A DNA stretch of 55,701 nucleotides from Myxococcales bacterium (GTDB taxonomy: Bacteria > Myxococcota_A > Polyangia > Haliangiales > Haliangiaceae): NCBI GenBank assembly GCA_947483555.1, contig CANKMW010000062.1:1-55701 (forward strand), read 5' to 3'. Positions 15,336-23,646 of this stretch are shown here, in pieces (the stretch's first letter is position 1; each line of letters starts with the position of its first letter). The notes under the pieces were generated by a model. It was not told where the DNA came from and did no database searches. It saw only the letters and a list, made by a program, of their open reading frames with translations. Position numbers and translations under genes: made by a program.

Positions 15336-16550
15336 TCAGAACGGCGCCGCTTCGCACGCGTCCTTGCCGCTCAGGTTGTCGCGAGGACAGAGCCGGCGGA
15401 TGAGTCGAGCTTCGAGGGTGAGGGAGTGCTGGGGCGCGGTCACGATCACCGCGGCCTCGGCGGTGTCGCGCTCGTAGGTCAGGCCCGGATCGTGGCCCTC
15501 GGTGAACCGGCCCCGGTGCCAGTTGTTCCAGCGACGCCAGGCTTGAAAGTGGCGCGTCATGGTCTCGTAGAGGCGATCGGACCCGCTCTGCCCGACGTAG
15601 ACGATCTCCGGGGCGCCCGACGCGCCGGGCGCGCGGAGCACGTAGACGCCCGAACGCCCGCGCAGATCGGCGATCCATGGCGGGTAGGGCTCGCCGGTGC
15701 CGCCGACGGGTCGGAAGGTCAGGCGTCCGTTGCGGAGTGGGCCGCGTTCGTCGCGCGCGTCGTCGAGCAAGCTGACGAGCGCGGGGAGTTGACGGACCCA
15801 GAGTCCCTCGTTGTCCTCGTACACGTCGGTGTCGGCACCGGCGCGGAGCAAGGTCTCGACGGTCTCTCGCACATGGAGCCAGTGGTTCCAGACGAACGCA
15901 CCCGCCTCGGGGCCGAGCGTGGCGACGTCCGTCCGCAGCGCAAGCGAGACGTAGTTGATCACGTACCGGACGTCGGCGTGGTTCGTCTCCGGGTAGCGGG
16001 CGCGTTCGTCGTCGTCCCACTCACCAACGGCGCGCGCGAGCTTGCGGCGACCCGCGAATCGATCGCGCAGTTGACCGATCGCCGCGGTGGGATCGGGCAG
16101 GAGCGACGGCGGGCGCCACGTCGACGTGTTCGCGTTGCGTCGCGCCTCGTCGTCGATCGCGTCGGCCTCGATGCGTGCCAGCGCGGCGCGACCCGCCGCG
16201 GTGTGGTGGGCGATGAGGTCCGGGTGGAAGCCGCGGTAGGTGTCGGCGGAGGCTTGCGCGCGTGCGGCGCGCAGGAGGGCATGACGGAGGATGCCGCCGC
16301 CGTCGACCTGGGCGTCTCGTACGAACCGGGCGCTGATGTACACACGGGGGCGCAACTCGTAGCCATCGCGCCAGTGGACCGAGCCGACCAGCAGATGGAA
16401 CGGGCGGCCCTCGGGCGCGGGCACGGTGGCGAACGCCTGATCAAGCATCGCGTCGGCGTGCGCGATCGAGGCGTACCGCCCCGGCCGGACCGCGTCGTTG
16501 TCGGAGACGGTGATGTGGACGCGCTCGACGCGCGGGAGGGCGACGGTCAT
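15336..16550 (-). CDS. Element protein with repeated DP/YPET domain and C-terminal GIY-YIG-like domain, 404 residues
   Basis: Three parts. Residues 1-150 are an unknown N-terminal domain (VERVHITVSDNDAVRPGRYA) shared in pattern with the next upstream protein (ARVQIQWSENGAVPARAF). Residues about 150-255 are copy 1 of the repeated domain: DPTAAIGQLRDRF, RYPETNHADVRYVINYVSLA and VYEDNEGLWV. The C-terminus reads SGVYVLRAP, EIVYVGQSGSDRLYE and later EARLIRRLCP, the GVY/YVG pair and Glu expected of a GIY-YIG nuclease fold. The ATG at 16550 overlaps the upstream stop (ATGA). Last gene of the operon, followed by the hairpin cluster. The nuclease assignment rests on motif spacing and could be tested by structure prediction. 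Confidence 0.78.
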   Translation of the reverse strand: MTVALPRVERVHITVSDNDAVRPGRYASIAHADAMLDQAFATVPAPEGRPFHLLVGSVHWRDGYELRPRVYISARFVRDAQVDGGGILRHALLRAARAQASADTYRGFHPDLIAHHTAAGRAALARIEADAIDDEARRNANTSTWRPPSLLPDPTAAIGQLRDRFAGRRKLARAVGEWDDDERARYPETNHADVRYVINYVSLALRTDVATLGPEAGAFVWNHWLHVRETVETLLRAGADTDVYEDNEGLWVRQLPALVSLLDDARDERGPLRNGRLTFRPVGGTGEPYPPWIADLRGRSGVYVLRAPGASGAPEIVYVGQSGSDRLYETMTRHFQAWRRWNNWHRGRFTEGHDPGLTYERDTAEAAVIVTAPQHSLTLEARLIRRLCPRDNLSGKDACEAAPF

Positions 16551-17581
16551 GCAGCCCTCCACGTGTCGCCGTCGAGGCGGTGGACGCTCTGGACCTCGGG
16601 CCAGAAGCCCAGGCTGAAGGCGGCCGACTGCAACGCGGTCAGGTAGTCGGGGGCGAGGTGATGGGTGACGTGCTCCCCGCCGCGCGGGCCGCGATAGCGG
16701 ATCTTCCACTGGACGCGCTCGGCTGCGGCGCTGTTGCGCGGCCCGGCGCCAGCGCCGTGGAGCGCGATCGAGATCTGCTGCGCGAGGTAGGGTACGTGAT
16801 GGGTCCAGAAGGTCTCGTTCTCGCGGTAGGGCTCGTCCGCGTCGGGGGCCAGGTGGACCCGGACGTACTCGACGATCTTCCGCCAGCGGTCCCAGAGGAT
16901 GCCGTGCGGCTGGCCGGTGACGTTGCGCAGACGCGACATGTCGGCGGCCAACGCGAGCGAGAGCCAGTTGGTCGCGTAACGCACGTCCCGGTTCGTGGTG
17001 CGGGGGAATGGACGGCCTGGCCTGCTCCACCCGTCGACGGGCGGACGGATCGCGGCGAAGTGAGCCTCCATCTCGGCGACGGCACCGATCGGGTCGGGCA
17101 AGAGCGTGAGCGTGAGGTCATCGCTCGTGGTGCCGATCGGGAGGAGGTGGTCCTCGGGGATGTGGTGCAGGTTGCGCGGGGCGCCGAGCGCGGGCTCGGC
17201 GTCGAGGCGGCGCAGCAACTCGGCCCCCCACGCCTTGTAGCGGGCGCGCTCCTCGGGGCTCCACCACGAAGCGGTGTCGCTCTTGTCGCGGAACCACGTA
17301 GCGACGATCCGGAGGTGCTGGCGGAGGATGCCGCCGGCCTCGGGAGCCGTTCGCACGTCGACCGCGCGCACGTCGGCGCGGCCCTCGTGACGCTCGCCGT
17401 CGGTCCATACGACCTCGAACGCGGTCTTCGAATAACCGCCGCTGTCCGACTTTGGCCGCGCGGCGAAGGCGGCGGCGAGTGCGGCATCGGCCGCCGCGAG
17501 CGACGGGAAGGCGCGCGCGGGCACGGCGCCGTTCTCCGACCACTGGATCTGCACGCGCGCGATGCGCGGCCCCGGGGTCAT
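16547..17581 (-). CDS. Element protein with repeated DP/YPET domain, 344 residues
   Basis: No known family. The N-terminal domain (IARVQIQWSENGAVPARAFP, SLAAADAALAAAF, FEVVWTDGERHEGRADVRAV) parallels the N-terminus of the following gene product, so the two are paralogues. The middle is copy 2 of the repeated domain: DPIGAVAEMEAHF, FPRTTNRDVRYATNWLSLAL and YRENETFW. The C-terminal 70 residues (KIRYRGPRGGEHVTHHLAPD, then WRAA) replace the GIY-YIG-like part of its neighbour. Start ATG at 17581 overlaps the stop of the HTH gene (ATGA), and its own stop overlaps the next start in the same way. Confidence 0.8.
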   Translation of the reverse strand: MTPGPRIARVQIQWSENGAVPARAFPSLAAADAALAAAFAARPKSDSGGYSKTAFEVVWTDGERHEGRADVRAVDVRTAPEAGGILRQHLRIVATWFRDKSDTASWWSPEERARYKAWGAELLRRLDAEPALGAPRNLHHIPEDHLLPIGTTSDDLTLTLLPDPIGAVAEMEAHFAAIRPPVDGWSRPGRPFPRTTNRDVRYATNWLSLALAADMSRLRNVTGQPHGILWDRWRKIVEYVRVHLAPDADEPYRENETFWTHHVPYLAQQISIALHGAGAGPRNSAAAERVQWKIRYRGPRGGEHVTHHLAPDYLTALQSAAFSLGFWPEVQSVHRLDGDTWRAA

Positions 17582-17865
17582 CGGAGCCTCCCGGCGAGCC
17601 AGGCGGTGATCGCAGCGCGCGACAGGAGGACGCGCCGACCCAGGCGCGCGCAGGGCAGCTCGCGCCGGTTGACGGCGTCGTAGACGGTCTTGCGGTTGAC
17701 GCCGAGCCAGCGCGCGACCTCGGCGACGGTGCAGACATCGGCGCGGGCGGCGGCGTCCGCCGAGGGGGCCGCCTCGCCGCACGTGACGCTGCGAGCGAAG
17801 GCGTCCGCATCGGCCTCGGTGACCCGGTCGGGCCGGGTCTCGTTCGGGCGGGTCGGCGCCATCAT
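17578..17865 (-). CDS. Excisionase/MerR-type helix-turn-helix protein, 95 residues
   Basis: The C-terminal 50 residues read CTVAEVARWLGVNRKTVYDA, then NRRELPCARLGRRVLLSRAA and ITAWLAG. This is the standard 'helix-turn-helix domain, excisionase family' pattern: a winged HTH with an Arg/Leu wing and a final anchoring helix. Such proteins bind att-site or promoter DNA. It lies inside a chain of ATGA-overlapping genes, which is unusual for an excisionase and suggests that its level is tied to the structural genes. Start ATG at 17865 or 17862; both overlap the previous stop. Confidence 0.85.
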   Translation of the reverse strand: MMAPTRPNETRPDRVTEADADAFARSVTCGEAAPSADAAARADVCTVAEVARWLGVNRKTVYDAVNRRELPCARLGRRVLLSRAAITAWLAGRLR

Positions 17866-18407
17866 CCGGCCCTCGGGTAGATGCGATCGTAGGTGGCCCA
17901 ATCGGCACGCCACGGGCAGTAGTGCCGGAAGACCTCGCCGGGGTTGGCGAGCGAGACGACGAGGCTCTCGCGGATGTCCCAGCCGCGGTGATCGAGCGCG
18001 ATGCACGCGTTCCACACGTCGGGCGAGGAGTCGTTGGTCAGGTCGTCGTCGCGCACGCGGCGCAGGTGCTCGCGGACCTCGTCGACGGCCTGGCGCCACT
18101 TGTCCCAGATGACGGCGGCGTCATGGTCGTCGATCGAGGGCAGGTCGTTGCGGAGGGCGAACGTGATGAGGTTGGCGAACGCGCGCACGTCGCGCGCGCT
18201 CATGTTCGGGAACGCGTTCGGCGCCGACGCGGGACCGTTGGCGGCGCGGAAGCGATCGAGCAGCGCGGCGTGCGCGGCGCGCGGATCGGGCAGGAGCGTC
18301 ACCGCGTCGGGTGACGGCAGGGTGACCCGCGACCGCGGCCCGCGCAGGTCGGCGATCTTCTTGCCTGAGTACGGCTGGCGCGGCGTCGGCGTGTCGTCGG
18401 CGCTCAC
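17862..18407 (-). CDS. Element protein with repeated DP/YPET domain, 181 residues
   Basis: Almost the whole protein is one copy (copy 3) of the repeated domain: DPRAAHAALLDRF, FPNMSARDVRAFANLITFAL, IWDKWRQAVDEVREHL and a diverged closing motif SSPDVWNACI. Ahead of it is a short segment, PYSGKKIADLRGPRSRV. The C-terminal tail GEVFRHYCPWRADWATYDRI is rich in Trp and Tyr. The ATG at 18407 overlaps the stop of the upstream gene. This is the shortest carrier and gives the best idea of the minimal domain. Confidence 0.78.
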   Translation of the reverse strand: MSADDTPTPRQPYSGKKIADLRGPRSRVTLPSPDAVTLLPDPRAAHAALLDRFRAANGPASAPNAFPNMSARDVRAFANLITFALRNDLPSIDDHDAAVIWDKWRQAVDEVREHLRRVRDDDLTNDSSPDVWNACIALDHRGWDIRESLVVSLANPGEVFRHYCPWRADWATYDRIYPRAG

Positions 18408-18778
18408 GAGTGCCTCGGCACCGGCACGAGCGTGAGCCGGAACGGCTGGCCGGCCGGCGGCGGCGCGATGTCCTCGCCGACGGCGCCGCGTAGCTTGGCG
18501 ATGGCCAGCTCGAGGATCTGGTCGGGGGTCAGGCCGGCGAAGGGGTTGGCCGCGAGCGGGTGGGCGATGGCGGGGACGAGCGCCACCAGCTCGGGCATCG
18601 GCGCGTAAGCGATGATCTCGCTGGCGGGCACGGAGGGCGGCGGCGCGGTCGCGTCGGCCACGAGGGCGCCTTCGAGCGCATCGGCCACGGCGCGGCAGGC
18701 GACCACGCCGCGGCGCCGCTCGTCGTCCGAGGCGCCGTCGCTGACCGCGATGCGGATGGAGTCGAGGAGCGCTTCCAT
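18404..18778 (-). CDS. Hypothetical protein, 124 residues
   Basis: Acidic helical start MEALLDSIRIAVSDGASDDE, a middle segment rich in Ala and Pro, and NPFAGLTPDQILELAIAKLR near the end, which looks like a short helical docking or oligomerisation motif. No membrane segment. It overlaps the 181-residue gene by ATGA and lies 14 bp after the small membrane protein gene, so it is part of the operon. Not recognised. Confidence 0.72.
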   Translation of the reverse strand: MEALLDSIRIAVSDGASDDERRRGVVACRAVADALEGALVADATAPPPSVPASEIIAYAPMPELVALVPAIAHPLAANPFAGLTPDQILELAIAKLRGAVGEDIAPPPAGQPFRLTLVPVPRHS

Positions 18779-18792
18779 GGTGAGGCTCCGGA

Positions 18793-19047
18793 CTACTTGC
18801 GGAACGCCACGACGAGCGCGATGGCCAGGGCGACGCCGGCCGCGATCAGGGCGAGGACGATCGGCGGCTTGACCCGGCGCTTGATCTTGTCGCCGACGTA
18901 CGACTCGGCGGCGGTGCCGACTCGATCAAGGGTCCGGCGGGCGGTGTCACCGACCCGGCGCACGTGAGCGCGGACGGTGTCATAGGCGCCCGCGAGGGCG
19001 CGGCGCGCTTCGTGGATGGTGGCGGGGAAGGGGTTGGCGGTGGACAT
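18793..19047 (-). CDS. Small membrane protein, 84 residues
   Basis: An N-terminal basic, amphipathic region (IHEARRALAGAYDTVRAHVR, RVGDTARRTLDRVGTAAESY) precedes one C-terminal membrane helix, VLALIAAGVALAIALVVAF, ending RK. This tail-anchored arrangement fits a small structural or holin-like membrane protein. It lies 87 bp downstream of the transglycosylase gene. Confidence 0.72.
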   Translation of the reverse strand: MSTANPFPATIHEARRALAGAYDTVRAHVRRVGDTARRTLDRVGTAAESYVGDKIKRRVKPPIVLALIAAGVALAIALVVAFRK

Positions 19048-19134
19048 GGGTTCTCCGGGGTCGGGTGGGTGGTGAGGAGGGAGGGGGCGCGGCGGTGGAG
19101 CGCGACGGCGTAGGTTCGTCGCGGCGCGCGTGGG

Positions 19135-20040
19135 TCAGCTCGCGGACGTGACGCGCTCGCGCGCGTCGCGCTCGACCTCGCGGACGTACGCGGCGGCGAT
19201 GCCCTTCGCGTAGGCGAGCTTGCGGCGATTGGAGAGGTGCGACGCGGCGCGTGCGGTCCACGCCGCATCGAAGACGGAGTCGATGGTGATGTCGGCCGGG
19301 CGCACGACGATCGGCGGCGTCTTGAGGAAGCCGACGACGCGGCCGACGCCCGCGAGCTCGCTGTACCCCGCGTTCCAGCCGGCGCTCAGAATCTCCGCAA
19401 ACCGGCGGTTGCTCCAGTCTTCGACGAGGTTCGGGACGTCGCGGTGGTAGCGCTGGTAGCTGTCGATGATCGTGCGGAGGATGTCGGCGGCGACCGTGAT
19501 GTTGCTCGCCGGGTCGCGCATATGCTCGGGATGGATCGACGCCGACGGGTGGCGGCGGTTGTAGTCGGCGAGCGCGATCGGGAGGACGTTGATGAGGCCG
19601 AGCCGGTCGTCGGGGTTCATGCCGCTCTCGGCGTTGGCGAGCGCGCGCAGGTACGCGACCGGGATGCCGCGACCGTGGCGCGCGAACAGGTCATCGAACC
19701 GACGCGAGAGGCCGGCGGGGCGCTTGCCGGATGGGGCCGCAGGCGGGCGAGGCGCGGGCGCACTCGGTGGCGGTGGCGGTGGCGGCGGCAACGACGCGGG
19801 CGGCGCCGACGGGTTCGGCTGCTGACCGGCCCGGACCGCGGCGCCGGCAGCGTTGCCGGCGGCGAGCGCCCCATCGGCGTGCGCGACGGCGGCGGCGAGC
19901 TGGGCGCGGGCATCGGCGAGCCGGGCCAGGCGCTCGGCGGCGGCGGCCTCGGCAAGCGCCTTCTTCTGGTCGCGGCGCGTGTACCACCAGACCCCGCCGA
20001 TCAGCGCACCGGCGAGCAGGCCGTCGACGAGGCGGGGCAT
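19135..20040 (-). CDS. Membrane-anchored lytic transglycosylase-like protein, 301 residues
   Basis: Cleaves peptidoglycan glycan strands if active. LVDGLLAGALIGGVWWYTRR is an N-terminal membrane anchor. A charged helical stalk and a Pro-rich linker (residues about 80-105) lead to an SLT-like domain: RHGRGIPVAYLRALANAESG, with the catalytic Glu at residue 138, then LGLINVLPIALADYNRR and NITVAADILRTIID. The second part, SNRRFAEILSAGWNAGY, matches the usual 'W-AALAAYNAGYG' helix, here with AEI/SAGWNAGY. Start ATG at 20040 shares one base with the stop of the M23 peptidase gene. The membrane-anchor plus SLT pair beside an M23 peptidase is typical of a machine that must cross a cell wall. Confidence 0.83.
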   Translation of the reverse strand: MPRLVDGLLAGALIGGVWWYTRRDQKKALAEAAAAERLARLADARAQLAAAVAHADGALAAGNAAGAAVRAGQQPNPSAPPASLPPPPPPPPSAPAPRPPAAPSGKRPAGLSRRFDDLFARHGRGIPVAYLRALANAESGMNPDDRLGLINVLPIALADYNRRHPSASIHPEHMRDPASNITVAADILRTIIDSYQRYHRDVPNLVEDWSNRRFAEILSAGWNAGYSELAGVGRVVGFLKTPPIVVRPADITIDSVFDAAWTARAASHLSNRRKLAYAKGIAAAYVREVERDARERVTSAS

Positions 20041-20798
20041 CAGTTCACCTCCGGCGCGTCGATGAATGTGGCGCGGCGCAGGTACGGCGCCGGATCGATC
20101 GCCGCGTTGCCGTTGCCGCCGTACCAGGTCTCGAAGTGGAGGTGAGCGACGCCGCGCGCGTCCTTGGGACTGGCGCCGACGATGCCGAGCGGCTGCCCGG
20201 CCCGCACGCGCTCCTTGGACGCGCCGCGCCGGGTCTCGCCGACGCGCAGGCTCGCCATGTGCGTGTAGTACGTGGCCCAGGGCGCGCCGTGCGAGAGCAC
20301 GACGGAGTAGCCCGTCGGCGTCCAGCCCGCCGACCAGATCTCGCCGTCGGCCGCCGCGAGCACGAACGTGCCGGCGGGCAGGAAGTAGTTGCTCGTGTGC
20401 GGCGAGCGCGTCAGCGGTGTGCGCGGCGGGAAGACGTCGATCAGCTCGCCGCGGTGGCGGCGGCGGAACATGATGTCCGCGCCGCGGTGGAGACCGCCAC
20501 GGTTGCCGCCGATCCGCAGAGAGCCCCAGCCGTCAGACACCTCCGGATCGCGGCCCTGCCAGCGCGGCACCGGGAAGACCCAGCGGCCGGGCGGCATCGA
20601 CGACGGCGGAGCGCCGGCCGAGCCGGCGGGCATCACCATCGGGACGTCGTCATCGCGGAAGCCGTCGTCGGGCGCGCGGTCGGGCGTCCGGTCGTTCCGG
20701 CGGTGGCTCCACCAGAGGAACCCGCCGACGGCGGCAGCGCCGACGACCATCGGCACCAGCACTGACGAGCCGCGGGTGATCTCCTGGTCGGCGATCAC
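20040..20798 (-). CDS. Membrane-anchored M23 family peptidase, 252 residues
   Basis: LysM-free lysostaphin/LytM-type endopeptidase expected to cut peptidoglycan cross-links. An N-terminal membrane segment, SVLVPMVVGAAAVGGFLWW, is followed by a disordered linker and the M23 domain from about residue 75. GGLHRGADIM gives zinc ligands His104 and Asp108, and AHLHFETWYG gives His219 and His221. An unusually long insert lies between the first ligands and WATYYTHMASLRVG. The GTG start overlaps the upstream stop (GTGA). All four motif residues are present, so it should be active. Confidence 0.9.
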   Translation of the reverse strand: MIADQEITRGSSVLVPMVVGAAAVGGFLWWSHRRNDRTPDRAPDDGFRDDDVPMVMPAGSAGAPPSSMPPGRWVFPVPRWQGRDPEVSDGWGSLRIGGNRGGLHRGADIMFRRRHRGELIDVFPPRTPLTRSPHTSNYFLPAGTFVLAAADGEIWSAGWTPTGYSVVLSHGAPWATYYTHMASLRVGETRRGASKERVRAGQPLGIVGASPKDARGVAHLHFETWYGGNGNAAIDPAPYLRRATFIDAPEVN

Positions 20799-21478
20799 GA
20801 CGCGCCTCCGGGGGTGCTCGGGGCCGCGGGCGCGCGTCGCGCGAGGAGCTTGGGCACGACGATCACGCCACCGACGACGGCGGCGCCGATGAGCAGGGGC
20901 GTGCCGAGCTTGCCGAACAGGCCCCCGAACAGGCCGCGCACGGGCGCCGACGCGACCTCGCCGGCCTTCTTGGCGACGGACGCGCTCGCGTCGGCGACCG
21001 CCTCGGCGCCGGTCGCCAGCGTCTCGGGCAGGCGCGTGACCGAGTCCTTGACCGAGTCGACGACCATCTCCCACTTCGAGGGCATGTCGCGGACGGCGGA
21101 CAGGTAGATCCCCTGCCGCTTGGTCCAGCGCAGCCAGAACAGCTCGTTGTGGATGAACGGCGCGGCGAGATCGGCGCCGGCGGTGGCGATCTCGATCTGC
21201 GACTTCGCCTCGTTCCACGCGTCCTTGTGCTGCTTGGCGCGGACGAGGTCGCTGCGCCAGATCTTGCCGTGGACCCGGGTCCAGACCTCGGCGAGCTGGC
21301 GCACGTCGCCGTTGGTGGTCTCGGGGTAGGTCCAGCCCTGACGCGTCGTGCTGGTCAGGACCTTGCGCTTCTCCTTGAAGAAGCGCCGGGTCGCTTCCCA
21401 CAGGTCGAGCGGGTCGGCGATGTCCTTGATGTGGAGCTTGCCGTCGTCGCTCAGCTCGATGCCGAGGTTGCGGTACAT
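20795..21478 (-). CDS. Element membrane protein with repeated DP/YPET domain, 227 residues
   Basis: Residues 20-125 are copy 4 of the repeated domain: DPLDLWEATRRFFKEKRKVL, TYPETTNGDVRQLAEVWTRV and FIHNELFWLRWTKRQG. A helical, Ala/Thr/Glu-rich stretch follows (VVDSVKDSVTRLPETLATGA). Then come a glycine-zipper segment VRGLFGGLFGKLG and a membrane helix TPLLIGAAVVGGVIVVPKLL near the C-terminus. The domain is thus presented at a membrane by a C-terminal anchor. ATG at 21478 shares a base with the previous stop; GTG at 21481 is an alternative. Confidence 0.78.
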   Translation of the reverse strand: MYRNLGIELSDDGKLHIKDIADPLDLWEATRRFFKEKRKVLTSTTRQGWTYPETTNGDVRQLAEVWTRVHGKIWRSDLVRAKQHKDAWNEAKSQIEIATAGADLAAPFIHNELFWLRWTKRQGIYLSAVRDMPSKWEMVVDSVKDSVTRLPETLATGAEAVADASASVAKKAGEVASAPVRGLFGGLFGKLGTPLLIGAAVVGGVIVVPKLLARRAPAAPSTPGGAS

Positions 21479-22737
21479 CACCACGCACCTCCGGCCGACG
21501 GGAAGCGGTAGCCGCTCGGGACCGCATCGCGGAGCACCGACAGTTGCAGCGCCATGCGCTTGGTGTCGGCGAGCCAGAACCGCTCGTTGTCGGGGTACAC
21601 GTCGCCGCGCGCGCGGCCCTCGGATTGCTGCGAGACGCGCTCGACGGTGTCCCACCACGCGCGCGCGAGCCGCTCGTAGCGGGTGCGCAGCTCGGGGTGC
21701 TGACCGAGGAGCGGGGCCGCCTGCGCCGACGCCGCGCCGATGGTCTGTACGACCTGGGCGACGTCGCGGACATTGGTCTCGGGGTAGCGGAAGCCTTCCC
21801 CGCCGCGGGTCGCCTTGGTCCCGCGGCGCACAAGGCGGCGCGCGAGGAAGAACTGGCGCAGGTCGTTCCACAGCGCGATCGGGTCGGAGTGATCGCCAAC
21901 CAGTTGCAGGTCGTTCGCGGCGTCGTGGGTGATGCCGTTGCGGCGCGCGTCGACGGCGGCGAGCCGCTGGGCGAGCGCGAGCGCGTCCGACAGCCAGAAG
22001 CGCTCGTTCTCCGGGTACAGCGCGCTCCACGGGACGCGGGCGCACAGCGCGTGAACGCGGGTGAGCGCGTCGCGCCAGGCCGCGCGGGTCGCGGTCAGGT
22101 CGGCGAAGTCGTAGCGCGGCAGGCACAGCTCGCGCGAGAGCGCGAGCGACGCACGGCGGACGTCGCCGGCCGTCGTCTCAGGGTACGCCTCGCCGCTGGT
22201 GCTCGCGGCGGCGTTGCGGGTTTCGAGGTGCGAGCCGAGCAAGCCCTGCCACAGATCGAAGGCGGGGCTTCCGGACTCGAGCTGGGCCGGGTCGGCGGAC
22301 GCGCTGCCGTCGTCGGCGTAGCCCCAGGGGACCTCACCGCTCGCGTCGTAGCCGGCGTCGGCCATCGGATCGAACGGTGGGGCGTCGGGCGCATGCGTGC
22401 GGCGATCGGCGACGTGGCCGCCGCTCGGGTACGGCGCGCTCGGCGGCGGGTAGCTCGGCGGCGGATAGCTCGACGGCGGGTAGCTCGGCGGCGGACCGCC
22501 GGGCGGGTGGATGATCGGAGGTGGCGTCATGGGCACGCCGGGCGGACGCACCGGCCGCGGCACGATTGGCGGCGGTGCGATCGGCGAGCCCGGCCGGTGG
22601 CCGATGCCGGGCCACGTGCCGAAGACGCCGGGGCGGTGGCCGAACCGGCGGCCGGGCGTCATCGGGCCGTGCGCGTGCAACGGCGCGTTGCCGCCGCAGC
22701 CGGGGCCGCGGCAACGGGGAGTCAGTCGAGGAGGCAT
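21478..22737 (-). CDS. Pro-rich element protein with two repeated DP/YPET domains, 419 residues
   Basis: The first 140 residues are low-complexity: CRGPGCGGNAPLHAHGPM, then runs of PP, GHRPG and SYPP repeats. Two copies of the repeated domain follow in tandem. Copy 6 comprises LWQGLLGSHLE, YPETTAGDVRRASLALSREL and LYPENERFWLSDALALAQRL. Copy 5 comprises DPIALWNDLRQFFLARRLV, RYPETNVRDVAQVVQTIGAA and VYPDNERFWLADTKRMALQL. The tandem pair shows the domain boundary clearly, at roughly 100-115 residues. The Pro/Tyr-rich N-terminus resembles extended structural proteins. No signal peptide. Confidence 0.8.
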   Translation of the reverse strand: MPPRLTPRCRGPGCGGNAPLHAHGPMTPGRRFGHRPGVFGTWPGIGHRPGSPIAPPPIVPRPVRPPGVPMTPPPIIHPPGGPPPSYPPSSYPPPSYPPPSAPYPSGGHVADRRTHAPDAPPFDPMADAGYDASGEVPWGYADDGSASADPAQLESGSPAFDLWQGLLGSHLETRNAAASTSGEAYPETTAGDVRRASLALSRELCLPRYDFADLTATRAAWRDALTRVHALCARVPWSALYPENERFWLSDALALAQRLAAVDARRNGITHDAANDLQLVGDHSDPIALWNDLRQFFLARRLVRRGTKATRGGEGFRYPETNVRDVAQVVQTIGAASAQAAPLLGQHPELRTRYERLARAWWDTVERVSQQSEGRARGDVYPDNERFWLADTKRMALQLSVLRDAVPSGYRFPSAGGAW

Positions 22738-22876
22738 GGTGCGGCTCCTTGGTTGGGGGTTGGAGGGAGGGAGAGAGAGATCGGGGAGGAGGACCGGGGG
22801 CGCAGGCCGCGCGCGAGCGCGGGGGTGGGCCAGGAGTCAGGTCACGTCAGGCGGAGGTGTTCCGCGGGTGCGCTCG

Positions 22877-23206
22877 TCAGGCGCGGGGCTGGATGACGAT
22901 CGTGATCGGGCCGGGACCGACCGGGATCACGGCGTCGCCGTCGCACGGGTCGAGCACGAACGGCTCGGGCACGAAGTCGCAGGCGTCGCCGCGCTGCGCG
23001 GTCGGGGCCTGCTTCGTCGGGGCCTGCTTCGTCGACGCGGGGGACGCGGGGCACGGCGGACAGGGCGGCGGAGCCGGCGGCGCGGTCGGCGCCGGCTTGT
23101 ACGCGGGCGCCGTGGCGCCACCGAGGAAGCCACCGAGCCAGCCGGTGACACCGTCGGACGTCGACGGCATCGGCTGGCCGGGACCCTTGTAGTTGGGGGT
23201 GCTCAT
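22877..23206 (-). CDS. Small Pro/Cys-containing hypothetical protein, 109 residues
   Basis: Starts MSTPNYKGPGQPMPSTSDGV, then a Gly-rich short hydrophobic segment (GWLGGFLGG), a Pro/Ala linker with CPPCP, and a compact C-terminus: GDACDFVPEPFVLDPCDGDA, then VIPVGPGPITIVIQPRA. Four Cys residues could form disulphides or bind metal. No known family. The neighbours on both sides are co-directional. It is separated from the 419-residue gene by 139 bp without another gene. Confidence 0.62.
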   Translation of the reverse strand: MSTPNYKGPGQPMPSTSDGVTGWLGGFLGGATAPAYKPAPTAPPAPPPCPPCPASPASTKQAPTKQAPTAQRGDACDFVPEPFVLDPCDGDAVIPVGPGPITIVIQPRA

Positions 23207-23223
23207 CCGGGTTGGCTCCTTGG

Positions 23224-23646
23224 CTACGCCAGCAGCTTCGAGAGCAGCGCGCCGACCGTGCGGAGCTGCTCGTCGCGCTTCGCGTGGGTCGCGAGCGCGC
23301 TCTGGTACGTGATCAGGTTGGCGACGTCGGTCTCCGTCGCGCCGACCGGGGCCGGGGCGGCGGGGAGCGACTGGAGCGCGGCGAACGCCTGGGCGGCGAG
23401 CGCCAGCACCTCGCCGGTCGGGAGGTCGGCGATGCGGCGCGCGGGGCGCTGCACGATCACCGGCGCCGGCTGGTAGGCCGGGTAGCCGCCGGGCTGGTAC
23501 ATCGGCGCGGGCGCGGGGTACGCGGCCGGGTAGTGGCGCATCGGCGCCGGGTAGACGCCGGGGCGCAGCGCGCCGGGGTGACGGACGAGGCGCATGCGCG
23601 CGTTGCGCGGGTCGCCGTCGTCGATGAGGATCTCGTCCTGGTCCAT
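23224..23646 (-). CDS. Hypothetical structural-like protein, 140 residues
   Basis: MDQDEILIDDGDPRNARMRL is followed by a Pro/Tyr/Ala-rich middle (HYPAAYPAPAPMYQPGGYPA) and a helical C-terminal half (LALAAQAFAALQSLPAAP, NLITYQSALATHAKRDEQLR). The Pro/Tyr run followed by an Ala-rich helix, and a position 17 bp before the 109-residue gene, fit small coat-associated or cell-surface proteins, but no family is recognised. Confidence 0.65.
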   Translation of the reverse strand: MDQDEILIDDGDPRNARMRLVRHPGALRPGVYPAPMRHYPAAYPAPAPMYQPGGYPAYQPAPVIVQRPARRIADLPTGEVLALAAQAFAALQSLPAAPAPVGATETDVANLITYQSALATHAKRDEQLRTVGALLSKLLA

